Shown here: piece by piece, positions 52,287-63,155 of the stretch
How positions within the stretch are numbered: position 1 is the first letter of the stretch
Layout: each line of letters begins with the position of its first letter
NCBI RefSeq assembly: GCF_033473495.1
Contig: NC_088942.1
Coordinates: 2,170,001-2,234,000, forward strand
Origin: Cercospora beticola
Taxonomy: Eukaryota; Ascomycota; Dothideomycetes; Mycosphaerellales; Mycosphaerellaceae
DNA: 64,000 nt
Reading direction: 5' to 3'
Program-made: the position numbers and the translations under genes
The notes under the pieces: generated by a model
Database searches by the model: none
Told to the model about the DNA's origin: nothing
The model's input: only the letters and a program-made list of their open reading frames with translations

Positions 52287-53799
52287 ATGAAGACCACACT
52301 CATCCTGGCCAGTGCTCTTGGAGCAGCTGCCTTCCCTGGTATGAAAAGGGGCATCGACGGTGTTCCACACGAAATCAGATCTCTCCTGGAGTCCGAAGGC
52401 GCGAGCTTGAAGAAGCGTCAGGAGGATGCCCTCGGCATTTCCCGTGCGCAGTCCAACTGCGGTCCTCGTCTGTGCCCGACTTTCGACGAGCAAGGTATGA
52501 ACCACCAGTTCTTCATCGACCGAAGCGTTCATTCACTGACAGTGCTATAGACCAGCTCGTGTCTGTGAGTGGTGAGCATGAGTGGATCAAGCCAGGACCA
52601 GGCGATATTCGTGGACCTTGCCCAGGTCTCAACGCTGCTGCCAACCATGGCTACCTCGTAAGCCCATCCCGAGCCATCACTTCGGCTGTGCCGTTACTGA
52701 CTGTCGCCTCTCTAGCCACGAAACGGTATCGCATCGATCCAACAGACTGTCAGCGGTCTGGGTGCATTGTACAACTTGGGCCCTAGAATCTCTGCTGCCC
52801 TTGCTGTCTACGCCATCGCGACGACTGGAAATGCCGTCGAGGGTGTCTGGTCTATCGGCGGTCCGCTGCCTGAGTTCCCTCTCACCAACCCACTCATTGG
52901 CACCGGTCAAGGTCTCTCCTACTCGCACAACATCTATGAGGGAGACTCAAGCATTGGTCGCGGTGACTCTTACATCAACAACGGAGATGCACACTCCCTG
53001 AACGTCACTCGCTTCGAGCAGGTGTACAACATCGCCGTTGCCGATGGCAGTGATCGATACACACTGGATAAGTTCCGTGCCAAGTTCGAGGAGGCTCAAG
53101 ACGAGTCGATCGCCAACAACCCATACTACTTCACTGGTGCTTTCTCAACCGTCGTCGTTGTGCCTGCAGCTTACAACTTCGTCATCAACCGTAAGCACAT
53201 ATCCACCTGTCGTGCCAAAGCTTCAAGCTGACCCTTCCTCAGTGATGAGCAACCACTCTGCTGAACAGCCAGCCGGCTATCTCGACGGCTATAACTTCGC
53301 CTCATTCTTCGGCGTCGACACCAGCGGCGGCGCTGGCAACTTCAAGTGGCTCCCAGGCCAAGAGCGCGTCCCAGAAGACTGGTACCGCCGTCCATCTTAC
53401 GCTCCATACGAAGCCCAAGATGTCGTCGGTGACGTCGCCATCGGCTACCTCGCCTACCCACGCACCCTCAAGTTCGGCGGCAACACCGGCAGAGTCAACA
53501 CCTTCACCGGCGTCAACGTCGCCAACCTCACTGGTGGCGTCTACAGCGCTCGAACACTCTTCACCGGCAACAACTTTGCTTGCTTCAGTTTCCAGCTCTT
53601 GCAGCAGGGTATTCCAGATGCGTTGAACAACGTCATTGGTAACTTGTCGCCTATCACTGCGCTGTTGAACAAGTATGTTGGACCGATTGTCGGTGGATTG
53701 AGCTGCCCACAGTTGGCCAAGTACGATTACAGCCTTTTCGATCAGTTCCCTGGTCGCAAGTATAACCCCAAGGGCCCGGCTACCAACTTCAAGGGTTAG
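52287..53799 (+). CDS. Secreted heme haloperoxidase (chloroperoxidase-like)
   Basis: Four exons: 52287-52494, 52551-52657, 52716-53190 and 53243-53799; introns 52-58 bp, phases consistent, 448 residues. Signal peptide 1-16, then a pro-like segment ending in a Kex2-type KKR (42-44). The proximal heme ligand is Cys93 in RGPCPGLNAAANHGYLPRNG, the family 2 peroxidase signature. The acid-base Glu is expected downstream of SHNIYEGDSSIGRGD, a region that is conserved in layout. Such enzymes halogenate, peroxidise or peroxygenate organic substrates outside the cell. A TATA box precedes the gene. Confidence 0.88.
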
Positions 53800-54306
53800 G
53801 CGAGGAAATACGAGGGAAATTATGAAATGGTATAATGAGGAGGAAACGAATAAAGGAATTGTGCAAAATTATACAGACTAGGTAGTTATGCAAGCACAGA
53901 ATGATGGTTCGGATTGAACCGGGGATTACCCGCAATTTGAGTCAGAGATTGATTAATGTTGCGCTCGTCGTCAGCAATCATTGACTTGCTCCTTCCACTC
54001 TGGCTTACATTCATTCTCCGCTGGCCGTCTTTTGCAATGACGATGGAGATCGTGCGCAACATGGATCTTACTACTGATCGTGGCCGGCACGGCAGTAAAT
54101 ATCACCCATATACGACTGACTCGCTTCTATCCTCTCAGTAGCACTGAGCGGAGCTGCAGCATAGCTACAAGCGGGGGACGATGGCTCCCGTGGCATACGC
54201 GGCAATGAGGAACCAGAACAATAGATTGCAGACTATAACCATATCCTATTCAACCAAGAAGGTTCTCTAATCACAAACCCCCAATCATTTTCTCTCCAAA
54301 TCCACA
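53800..54306. other. Intergenic
   Basis: 3' flank of the haloperoxidase and promoter of the alcohol dehydrogenase. A GGTTCGGATTGAACC imperfect palindrome lies near 53915; a tRNA T-arm was considered and rejected. Confidence 0.4.
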
Positions 54307-55637
54307 ATGGCATCCTCCCTTCCCCAAACAATCCGCTCCGCATTCTTCCACGACAAAGGCGACCTCCGAATCGAACAAGTCGAGCATCCACCTCTCTTAC
54401 CAGGCCATATCGCAATCGAGAATAAATTCTGTGGACTCTGTGGCAGTGATTTACATTTTTTCCATGAGCAGATGTTTGCGGATACTTTGAAGACTCCGCA
54501 TCCGATTACGGGGGCCAATTTGCCGATTGCGATGGGACATGAGTTTTCGGGGGTTGTGAGGGCTGTTGGGGAGGGGTGTAAGGGGGGTTTGAAGGTAAGT
54601 TGTTGCATTCCTACTTTTGGGGTTGGTCTTGGGTGTTGTGGGAGTTTGGGGTGATTGCGATGAGGATTGAGGGATATGCTGATGTTGAAAGCGTTGGAAA
54701 TTTAGGTCGGTGACAAAGTCGCTGTCATGCCTACGATTTTCGATGGGAGCTGTTCAGCTTGTAAGACTGGAGCGACGAATGTTTGTCGGCAGACGGGGTT
54801 TTATGGGATCAATACTAAGACTGGAGGGATGGGTGACGGGGCTGTGATTCCGGAGGATTTGGTTTTTAAGTTGCCGGAGGGCATCGATTGTGATGTTGGA
54901 GGTATTGTGTTCGGTGTAGCATCTCGGTATGAGTTGATTCGCTGATGATTATTTCTAGCACTTGTTGAGCCTTTGGCTGTGGCATGGCATGGCATTAGTC
55001 TGGTGCGTGACCAGATTACGGAGGATTCGACGGCGTTGATTATTGGTGAGACATCGTAACATCGAAGAGAGTTCGATCAAAGTCACTGATCATATTTCGC
55101 TTCGCAGGTGGTGGTCCGATTGGAGCTGCAACACTTCTTGGACTACGAGCCAAAGGCGTGACTCGGATCGCGGTGTCCGAGCCAACACTGAGCCGAAGAG
55201 AATTCGCCCTGCAACTAGGAGCCACCGCATCGTACAATCCCTTGACCGATAACGTTCCCGCTGAAGCCCCCAAATCTCTCGGTGCACCTGATGGTGTCGA
55301 CATGGTGTTCGATTGCGCAGGCGTTGGACCTACGATGGATACCGGGCTCGCGTGCTTGCGTGCCAAAGGCACTCTGATTAATCTCTTCGTGTCGACCAAT
55401 GCGACAACTTACTATTCATTCCCGATGATATCGAAGGAGATCACCATGTCCAGTAGCTTGGCATATTTATCGAGCGACTTTAGAGAAGTCATTGCGGCGA
55501 TAGAGACAGGGAAGATGGATCCTCGTCCTTTGATTACGAAGAGGATCAGGCTGGAGGATGTTGTCAAGGAAGGGCTGGAAACTTTGACTCAGAAGGATAA
55601 TCAGAATTGCAAGATCTTGATTGATATGAGCCTATAG
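54307..55637 (+). CDS. Zinc-containing alcohol/butanediol dehydrogenase
   Basis: Four exons: 54307-54594, 54706-54901, 54959-55045 and 55108-55637; donors GTAAGT, GTATTG and GTGAGA; 366 residues. MDR features: catalytic-zinc Cys in KFCGLCGSDLHFFHE, GHEFSGVVRAVGEG, structural-zinc-like cysteines in GSCSACKTGATNVCRQTG, then LVEPLAVAWHG and the nucleotide-binding IIGGGPIGAATL. The domain order and the PHP insert before GHE fit the 2,3-butanediol/sorbitol dehydrogenase branch. Substrate cannot be fixed. The 5' exon is C-rich, its last third G-rich. Confidence 0.88.
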
Positions 55638-55739
55638 GTGAGAATAGATCGGAACAGAAATATTGCCATAGACAAGATTTTTAGCAAGACTTATACTGCC
55701 ATTCTTCGAGGTGAGCATTCTGCTCGGCACCCACGCACT

Positions 55740-56949
55740 TCAGCTCGGGATTTCATATTCCCTCCAACCCTCTGTGCTGAACAAAATCACCACCATGTTA
55801 CTTCTCGCTGCAGGAGTCAATGTTGATACATACTTGCGCAGAGCAGCCAACGTCGCGGCCCCGCAAGGCCCAGCATTGACTTCGTTCTTCTTGAAGAACT
55901 TGACACTTTCGTGCGATTCCTGGTCGGTCACGGTCACCGCGGCTGTCACTCCGGTCTTCAGAATAGGCCATGCGATCTGAGATGTGGTACCGCAGTTCAT
56001 GCCAGCCATGATCGTATCGTCAGTCTCAATAGGAGTTAGTTCGCCAACGTGCAGAGACTCTTTCAACGACGCAGCAGTGTCAGGCTCCACGGCGATGATG
56101 TCGTTGTTTGGATTGGCAGCTTTATAGTGCGCCACTGTTGAGTGAGCCCAGCTGCCCACTCCGACAGACACGAAAAATGTGTTTGGTTTGGCATCGTTCG
56201 CCAGGGCTGCCACTTGTCGGCCCGCTTCTGTAAGCATCGTACTGTAGCCGTCCGTTACCCACTTCAAAAATTGTTAGTTGAAGCAGAAATCACCAAAACA
56301 GGCTTCATCTCACCTTTGGAATCTCCGTATACCCTTCCCAACTGACATCCATCACCATCAAAGCGCCAGTCTCCTCCGAATCACGCCTGGTAGCAGCAAT
56401 GGAATCATCGTAGCTCCCACCTTCCAAAACCTTGACCTCCGCACCTTCGCCGCGCAGCAAGTTCTGGGTATACTCGCTCATGAATCCTGGTACATATATC
56501 GTCAAGGGCAGTCCATAGATCTTCGCCATCCTTCCGCAAGCCCGACCCCAATTGCCTTCGGAGCATGTGACGAGTCGGATCGACTGATCTTGGTTCTTCA
56601 ATATATTATCCTTGAGTTGCTTCAGAGTAGTAGAGGCCGGAAGGCCCATTTGCTTGCAGACAGTTCGATGAACCGCGTAACTGGCGCCTAGGACCTTGAA
56701 AGCTGGAAGTCCAAAACGTGTAGATTCGTCCTTGATGAACACTCGAGCGAGGCCGAGCTCCTTAGCCACCGTGGGTAAATCGTGTAGCTGTGTTTCATTG
56801 TAATCTGGTAGAGTGCGATGAAAGGCTTCCACACCAGGATCCACTTGTTCGCGAGACCATCCTTGTGTCGTGTGGTGTGGGTTGTGAAGCATCCAGGGCC
56901 GTGAGAAGTCCTGACCAGAATTGAGATGTTTGACATTATAATCTTCCAT
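55740..56949 (-). CDS. Diaminopropionate ammonia-lyase-like PLP enzyme
   Basis: Exons 56949-56314 and 56261-55740; intron 52 bp with donor GTGAGA and CTAAC branch; phase 0; 385 residues. Fold type II PLP enzyme: the Schiff-base lysine is K85 in LPAFKVLGAS, phosphate-binding glycines lie later in VSVGVGSW, and TCSEGNWGRACGRMAK gives the substrate/PLP loop typical of diaminopropionate ammonia-lyase (TEGNHGRGVA type). The bacterial enzyme splits 2,3-diaminopropionate to pyruvate and ammonia; a threonine/serine dehydratase-like activity is the alternative. It converges with the alcohol dehydrogenase, 102 bp apart. Confidence 0.85.
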
Positions 56950-57587
56950 CTTTGCTTGGCTTGAGAGTGCTGGGATCGTGGGGATGGTGTCTTGCAGCTT
57001 GATGGTAATATGGAAGAAGTATGGCTAGCAAGAAAGTTGGTAGAATTTGTACTTAGCTTTCACTGCTTAAACCTGCCTCCAAAGGCAACGCAGTTGTCTA
57101 CAGGGCGCGTGTATTCAATGGGTCTTGGCTCCCTCACGTGTTCCACAACGATGCGTGAAGTAGGTGTGAGATGTACTGTACTATTGGAAGGAAGCCATCA
57201 CTGGAGATCCCGGACCGGGTACCAGCTGATTCAGCAAGACGCACGGATGCTCGGCGAGTGAAAGAAAAGCCGACGGGAAGTGGCAGCTTTGGCCGAGAGG
57301 AAGCAGCTTGCCCGCCAATGCACGTCTCCGTCACAGCACTATCATGTCCACCACGGCGTGTTGATGCTCTCTCCATGGCGAAGAGCGGACCGATAGGCCT
57401 TCTTTGAGCACGCAACGGTCAAGTCTGGCATATACATATCACTGACTTGCCTTCGTCTACTCCAATCTCGCACCACTCTATACCCCTCCACATTATCCCA
57501 CTTCTAGCGTCTCGACAACTCATGCTGAAGAATATTAGACTTGACCTCTTTCTGTAATCTCTGCAGACCTTCGAAAGCATTGCAGCC
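56950..57587. promoter_or_regulatory. Divergent promoter, ammonia-lyase / 5-oxoprolinase
   Basis: 638 bp between the starts at 56949 (-) and 57588 (+). No gene seen. Shared control of two amino-acid-catabolic genes is possible. Confidence 0.45.
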
Positions 57588-60500
57588 ATGGGAGCTACCA
57601 CAAACGGCCAGGTCAATGGCACCTCAAGAGGCATCCGGATAGCCATCGACCGAGGTGGGACCTTCACAGATTGTGTCGGCAACCCAGGGACGGGTAAGAT
57701 GGAGGATGATGTTTTGATCAAGCTCCTGTCTGTCGACCCTCAAAACTACGATGATGCACCACTCGAGGGTATTCGACGTCTACTCGAGAAGTTTACCGGT
57801 CAGGACATTCCCCGAGGGCAGCCATTAGACACGAGCAAGATCGAAAGCATTCGCATGGGCACGACTGTCGCGACAAATGCGTTGTTGGAAAGGAAAGGAG
57901 AAGATATTGCTATGGTAGTCACGAAAGGCTTCAAGGACTGTTTGGAAATCGGCAACCAGAGTCGGCCGAACATCTTCGACCTTGCGATCAGGAAGCCGGA
58001 AGTGCTGTACAAGAAAGTGGTCGAGATCGATGAGCGAGTCACACTAGAGGATTATGCTGAGGATCCAGAACGTCGTACGACGGAAGCTGAGGCAGTAGAT
58101 GGAGCAAAGAGAAACGCAGAATTGGTTAAAGGCCTATCGGGAGAGACAGTACGAATACTACAGAGGCCAGATGAGGAGCGCATACGACAGCAGCTGCAAG
58201 AGGTGTATGATTCTGGATTGAAGAGCATAGCAGTATGTCTCATGCATGGATACACATACCCGCAGCACGAGGCGCTAGTGGGTAAGATCGCGAGAGACAT
58301 CGGGTTCGAGCACGTCTCGCTATCGTCTGAGCTGATGCCTATGATCAAGCTGGTGCCGAGAGCGACTTCGGCTTGTGCTGATGCATATCTTACTCCAGCG
58401 ATCCGCAAATACATTGACGGCTTCCAGAAAGGCTTCGAGGGCGGACTGGGAACAGAAAGCGTGAAGAACGAAAGTGGCTCGAAAGGAGCACGTTGCGAGT
58501 TCATGCAGTCGGATGGAGGACTTGTTGATGTTGATGGCTTCAGTGGTCTGCGAGCCATTCTTTCTGGGCCAGCGGGAGGTGTTGTCGGATATGCGCTTAC
58601 GAGTTACGACCCTGAGACGCAGATTCCAGTGATCGGTTTCGACATGGGAGGAACCAGTACTGATGTGTCAAGATATGGCAATGGGCGTTATGATCACGTT
58701 TTTGAGACGACAACGGCCGGCGTCACGATCCAGTCTCCTCAACTGGACATCAACACAGTGGCTGCTGGTGGTGGCTCTCGGCTTTTCTTCCGAAACGGTC
58801 TGTTCGTGGTTGGCCCGGAGAGTGCGAGTGCACATCCTGGTCCTGCATGCTACCGCAAAGGCGGCCCATTGACTATCACAGACGCCAACTTGCTGCTCGG
58901 CAGGTTATTACCTGACTTCTTCCCCAAGATCTTTGGCAAGAACGAAGATGAGGGCCTGGACGAGCAAGCAAGTGAGACCGCCTTCATGGAGCTGACGGAA
59001 AAGATCAACAAAGAGAATGCCGCTGGTAACAAGGAGAAGGAAATGGATATGGATGAGGTCGCCTATGGCTTTCTCAAAATCGCCAACGAGACCATGACTC
59101 GGCCGATTCGATCTCTCACCGAAGCACGAGGACACGACACCAGCAAGCACAGGCTCGCGACGTTTGGTGGCGCAGGTGGACAGCATGCAGTCGCCATCGC
59201 CGAAGCGCTCGGCATAACACAGATTTTGGTCCATCGCTATTCTTCAGTCCTATCTGCATACGGCATGGCGCTAGCAGATGTCGTAGACGAGCGACAAGAG
59301 CCTGAGTCACGTATCTGGTCTGACAAAGATCAAGAGACCAGGCAATACCTGCAAGACAAAATGGCCGAGCTCAAGAAGAAGTCGACCGCAACACTCAAGG
59401 ACCAAGGGTTTTCTGAAGATCAAATTCATTTCGAAGAGTATCTCAATATGAGATACCGCGGAACAGAATCAGCGCTCATGATCGTCAGACCCAGTAAGCA
59501 AGAAGCGAGCAAGGACTACGATGGTGACGATTGGGCGTTTGGCAAGGCCTTTGTGAAACAACACGAGCAAGAATTCGGCTTCACGCTACCAGACCGCGAT
59601 ATAATCATCGACGACGTGCGTGCTCGAGGCATCGGCAAGACCTTCGAGGGTCTTGAAAAGACTGTCGATCAGCAACTCAAAGAAGTCAAGCCAAAGGATC
59701 TACAGAAAGGCGACAAGACCTATGGTAGTAAGTCGGTGTACTTTGAGGGCGGGAGGCAGGATACTGCTATCTACAAGCTGGAAGATCTGGCTGTCGGAGA
59801 TCGTATCAAGGGACCTGCAATCATTGCTGATGGCACCCAAACCATTGTCGTCACGCCGAATGCTTCTGCTCTGCTCATCGACACGCACGTGGTGATCAAT
59901 CTCGGCGAAGTTGATGCACAGGAGAAGAAAGTGGAGACGAAGAACGTTGATCCGATCATGCTTTCGATCTTTGCTCACAGGTTCATGGCCATTGCTGAGC
60001 AAATGGGTCGTGCATTGCAAAAGACTTCTGTTTCTACTAACGTCAAGGAGCGCCTCGACTACTCTTGCGCTTTATTCGACGCCGATGGAGGTCTCGTTGC
60101 AAACGCACCACATCTTCCAGTCCATCTCGGAAGCATGTCCACCTGTGTTCGCAAACAAGCCGAAATATGGAAAGGAAAGCTAAAGAAAGGCGATGTGCTG
60201 GTTTCAAACCATCCCATGTTCGGCGGGACACATCTACCTGATATCACTGTCATCACACCCGCCTTCTCCGGTGACAACATCGTCTTCTACGTCGCATCAC
60301 GAGCTCATCATGCAGACATTGGTGGTATCTTACCCGGCTCTATGCCTCCACACAGTCGAGAACTCTTCCAGGAAGGCGCAGCGATCAAGACTGAGAAGCT
60401 CGTATCGGAAGGTCACTTCAACGAAGAACGCATCACCGAACTCTTACTCACTGAGCCTGCGCAGTATCCGGGTTGTTCCGGCACGCGTTGTCTTGCAGAT

Positions 60501-61709
60501 AACCTGAACGATCTCAAAGCACAAATCGCCGCTAACCAAAAAGGTATCAACCTCATTTCTACATTGATCGAAGATTATACCGAAGATGTTGTACAATTCT
60601 ACATGCACAGCATTCAGGATAATGCCGAACTTTCTGTTCGGAATCTACTCAAAGACGTCTCCTCTCGTTTCGAAGGCCAAGACCTCTCCGCCATCGATTT
60701 TATGGATGATGGCTCTCCCATTCAACTCAAAATCACCATCGATGCCGAAAAGGGTGAAGCAGTATTTGATTTTACCGGCACGGGACCGGAAGTTTACGCC
60801 AACTGGAATGCGCCTGAAGCTGTGACTTATTCTGCCATCATCTACTGCTTACGATGTCTGATCAAAGAAGACATTCCGCTGAATCAAGGCTGTTTGAAAC
60901 CCGTCAAAGTCATCATTCCTCCGAAATCATTCTTGTCGCCTTCCGGGACTGCAGCTGTCGTAGGCGGGAATGTCTTAACATCGCAGCGTGTTACGGATGT
61001 GGTATTGAAAGCTTTCCGCGCTTGTGCAGCTTCTCAAGGCGATACGAATAATCTCACCTTCGGCTTCGGCGGTAACGTTTCTGGACAAGAAGCTGTCAAA
61101 GGTTTTGGGTATTATGAGACGATTGCAGGTGGAAGTGGTGCTGGGTCGACATGGGATGGAACGAATGGTGTGCATACACATATGACGAATACTCGAATCA
61201 CGGATGCGGAAGTCTTTGAGAGGAGGTATCCGGTTGTTTTGAGGGAGTTTAGTTTGAGAGAGGGAAGTCATGGGAAGGGACAACATAAGGGAGGGGATGG
61301 TGTGATTCGTGATATTGAGTTTAGGATTCCGGTGCAGGTTTCGATTTTGTCGGAGAGGAGGGTTTATCATCCTTATGGGTTGGAGGGAGGAGAGGATGCG
61401 CAGTGTGGGAAGAATATTTGGGTGAGGAAGGTGAAGAAGGTGAAAGGGTCGGATGCGGATGTTAATGGAAAGAAGGGCGAGAATGGGGATGTGGGTGCTG
61501 AGAAGGAGGAGGAAAGGTATATCTCGCTTGGGGCGAAGAATACTGCGGCTATGCAGGCGGGAGAGCGTATTATTGTTATGACGCCGGGTGGTGGAGGTTG
61601 GGGCCCTATTGGTAAGGCCTCTGAAGCAGAGAGACAAAAGGATCCGAAAGAGAGCTGGAAGGGTGGATCGGTCGCTGCTCGGCAAGCGGAGGGCGAAGCC
61701 AGTGCGTGA
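57588..61709 (+). CDS. OXP1: 5-oxoprolinase (ATP-hydrolysing)
   Basis: A single-exon gene of 1373 residues. The N-terminal HyuA part begins IAIDRGGTFTDCVG (ATP-binding) with RMGTTVATNALLERKG and GFDMGGTSTDVSRYG; the C-terminal HyuB part starts near residue 780 (DPIMLSIFAHRFMAIAEQMGRALQKTSVSTNVKERLDYSCALFD), with HPMFGGTHLPDITV and a terminal MTPGGGGWG. The enzyme opens 5-oxo-L-proline to glutamate using ATP, the salvage step of the gamma-glutamyl cycle. The length is slightly above the usual ~1280 because of a short Lys/Glu-rich insert near residues 1275-1310. The last 600 bp are G-rich on the coding strand, unlike the C-rich segment before. Confidence 0.95.
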   Translation: MGATTNGQVNGTSRGIRIAIDRGGTFTDCVGNPGTGKMEDDVLIKLLSVDPQNYDDAPLEGIRRLLEKFTGQDIPRGQPLDTSKIESIRMGTTVATNALLERKGEDIAMVVTKGFKDCLEIGNQSRPNIFDLAIRKPEVLYKKVVEIDERVTLEDYAEDPERRTTEAEAVDGAKRNAELVKGLSGETVRILQRPDEERIRQQLQEVYDSGLKSIAVCLMHGYTYPQHEALVGKIARDIGFEHVSLSSELMPMIKLVPRATSACADAYLTPAIRKYIDGFQKGFEGGLGTESVKNESGSKGARCEFMQSDGGLVDVDGFSGLRAILSGPAGGVVGYALTSYDPETQIPVIGFDMGGTSTDVSRYGNGRYDHVFETTTAGVTIQSPQLDINTVAAGGGSRLFFRNGLFVVGPESASAHPGPACYRKGGPLTITDANLLLGRLLPDFFPKIFGKNEDEGLDEQASETAFMELTEKINKENAAGNKEKEMDMDEVAYGFLKIANETMTRPIRSLTEARGHDTSKHRLATFGGAGGQHAVAIAEALGITQILVHRYSSVLSAYGMALADVVDERQEPESRIWSDKDQETRQYLQDKMAELKKKSTATLKDQGFSEDQIHFEEYLNMRYRGTESALMIVRPSKQEASKDYDGDDWAFGKAFVKQHEQEFGFTLPDRDIIIDDVRARGIGKTFEGLEKTVDQQLKEVKPKDLQKGDKTYGSKSVYFEGGRQDTAIYKLEDLAVGDRIKGPAIIADGTQTIVVTPNASALLIDTHVVINLGEVDAQEKKVETKNVDPIMLSIFAHRFMAIAEQMGRALQKTSVSTNVKERLDYSCALFDADGGLVANAPHLPVHLGSMSTCVRKQAEIWKGKLKKGDVLVSNHPMFGGTHLPDITVITPAFSGDNIVFYVASRAHHADIGGILPGSMPPHSRELFQEGAAIKTEKLVSEGHFNEERITELLLTEPAQYPGCSGTRCLADNLNDLKAQIAANQKGINLISTLIEDYTEDVVQFYMHSIQDNAELSVRNLLKDVSSRFEGQDLSAIDFMDDGSPIQLKITIDAEKGEAVFDFTGTGPEVYANWNAPEAVTYSAIIYCLRCLIKEDIPLNQGCLKPVKVIIPPKSFLSPSGTAAVVGGNVLTSQRVTDVVLKAFRACAASQGDTNNLTFGFGGNVSGQEAVKGFGYYETIAGGSGAGSTWDGTNGVHTHMTNTRITDAEVFERRYPVVLREFSLREGSHGKGQHKGGDGVIRDIEFRIPVQVSILSERRVYHPYGLEGGEDAQCGKNIWVRKVKKVKGSDADVNGKKGENGDVGAEKEEERYISLGAKNTAAMQAGERIIVMTPGGGGWGPIGKASEAERQKDPKESWKGGSVAARQAEGEASA

Positions 61710-61970
61710 TGGTGTGTGACTGGATTTCACTGCGATTGAGTCAGTTGTGGCTGTGAGTGGGTTGTCTGTTTTCAAGCATCCAGTGATCGGCGCTTCGAAC
61801 TTTGGGGAGGCTGAGTGGCGCTGCAGCGAACGATTGGAGAGGCCGCCGACACATCGATCAGCTGGAATCTTGAATGACTACTGTAGTTAGAGCGCGCCAT
61901 GAGATCCATATTTGAGTCGAATGCCATGTGCACGATAGTTTCACAGTTTCTGACGAAGGAACACTCAAGC
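61710..61970. other. Spacer before the FAD monooxygenase
   Basis: Contains the alternative ATG at 61899 for the next gene; no other feature. Confidence 0.3.
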
Positions 61971-63155
61971 ATGCATGTTCTGGTCATAGGAGCCGGCTTC
62001 ACGGGACTGGCGATAGCCCAAGGTCTGCGAAAACATGGAATCTCTTGCACAGTCTTTGAACGTAGCTCAAGCAATGAGCCTATCCGAGACTGGTCTATGC
62101 GAATGGATTGCGAAAGAGAGAAAGAGCTCCTGGAGACACTGCCCAAGGATATCTCCGATCGTTGGAAGGACGAATGCGAGATCAACTTCGGCGACGAGTC
62201 GGGTCAACGATCATTTCCAGAGCGTGATGCGAAAAGTGTCGCCGTACTTGTTGAAGCATGTGACCCGGGTTGGAGGCGTGTATCAAGAGCGAGAACGTTG
62301 AGATTGTTGGGAGCTGGACTTGATATCAGGCATGACAAGAAACTGATCGACATCATCACAAGTAAGCGTGGGGTCAGAGTCCTGTTCGAAGACGGGTCAG
62401 GCGCGTCGGGAGATGTCGTCGTCGGTGCTGATGGCGCCGACTCGTTCGTGCGGTCCTGGCTGTTCGATCATGCGGAGTCTGCGAGAGCCAAGCCGCTTCA
62501 AGTGATTGCCTATCACTTTTCGGCTTCGGTTCCAGCGGACGTTGCGCTCATGCTGAGGGAACAATGTGGTAGGAGTCAATGTTATGCGTTTCATCCGGAT
62601 CGTTCAAGCTGCATGTCCATCACAATACTGGACGCGTCAGAGAATGTATCGCCAGAGCGCTGGGTATTTCAGATGGCTCTGACCCACTGGGAAGACGCAG
62701 AAAAGACGCCTGAGACATCGGAAGAACGACTTCAACACTTCAAAGACCTAGGACAGACATTTGTCGAGCCTTTCAAAGCGGCTTCTCAAGCAATACCGAT
62801 CGGAACAGACGTGCCGCGCGACCGCTGGAAGCGATGGGAAGAGCCTTCGCTTTGGGACAGCCGCCGGGGCAGAGTGACTCTGGCGGGTGAAGCAGCACAT
62901 CCATTTCCACCTCGTAAGTGCCTTCTGAACTCTTCCAGGCTACGCTCGCGCTGACCAGCGTCTGCAGATCAAGAAAGGGCTCTGAACCATGCAGTCGAAG
63001 ATGCTGTACGATACGTGGCAGCCATCGCCACTGGCCTTCTGAAGTCAAAGGCCTCGAAAAAGACATCGTACGAGACAGCAATTTACCAGCGTGGCAGTCG
63101 TGGGGTCGCAATGTCAATCCGGTATAGGTACGATGCGGCCTATTTTGACCCGTAG
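61971..63155 (+). CDS. FAD-dependent monooxygenase
   Basis: Exons 61971-62913 and 62968-63155 with a 54-bp intron (donor GTAAGT, acceptor TGCAG); the join gives HPFPPHQERALNHAVEDA. Starting at 61971 the product has 376 residues and begins MHVLVIGAGFTGLAIAQGL, the dinucleotide-binding fold; the ATG at 61899 would add 24 residues. The DG motif (VVGADGADSFVR) and the FAD ribityl motif are present, the latter as LAGEAAHPFPP, with Glu where GDAAHP is usual. Class A monooxygenases of this type hydroxylate aromatics or act in secondary metabolism. No polyketide or peptide synthase is nearby, so the pathway is unknown. Confidence 0.85.

Noticed and set aside
53905..53945. tRNA-like T-arm (GGTTCGGATTGAACC)
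   Set aside because: No acceptor, D or anticodon arm can be folded around it on either strand; only a short palindrome.
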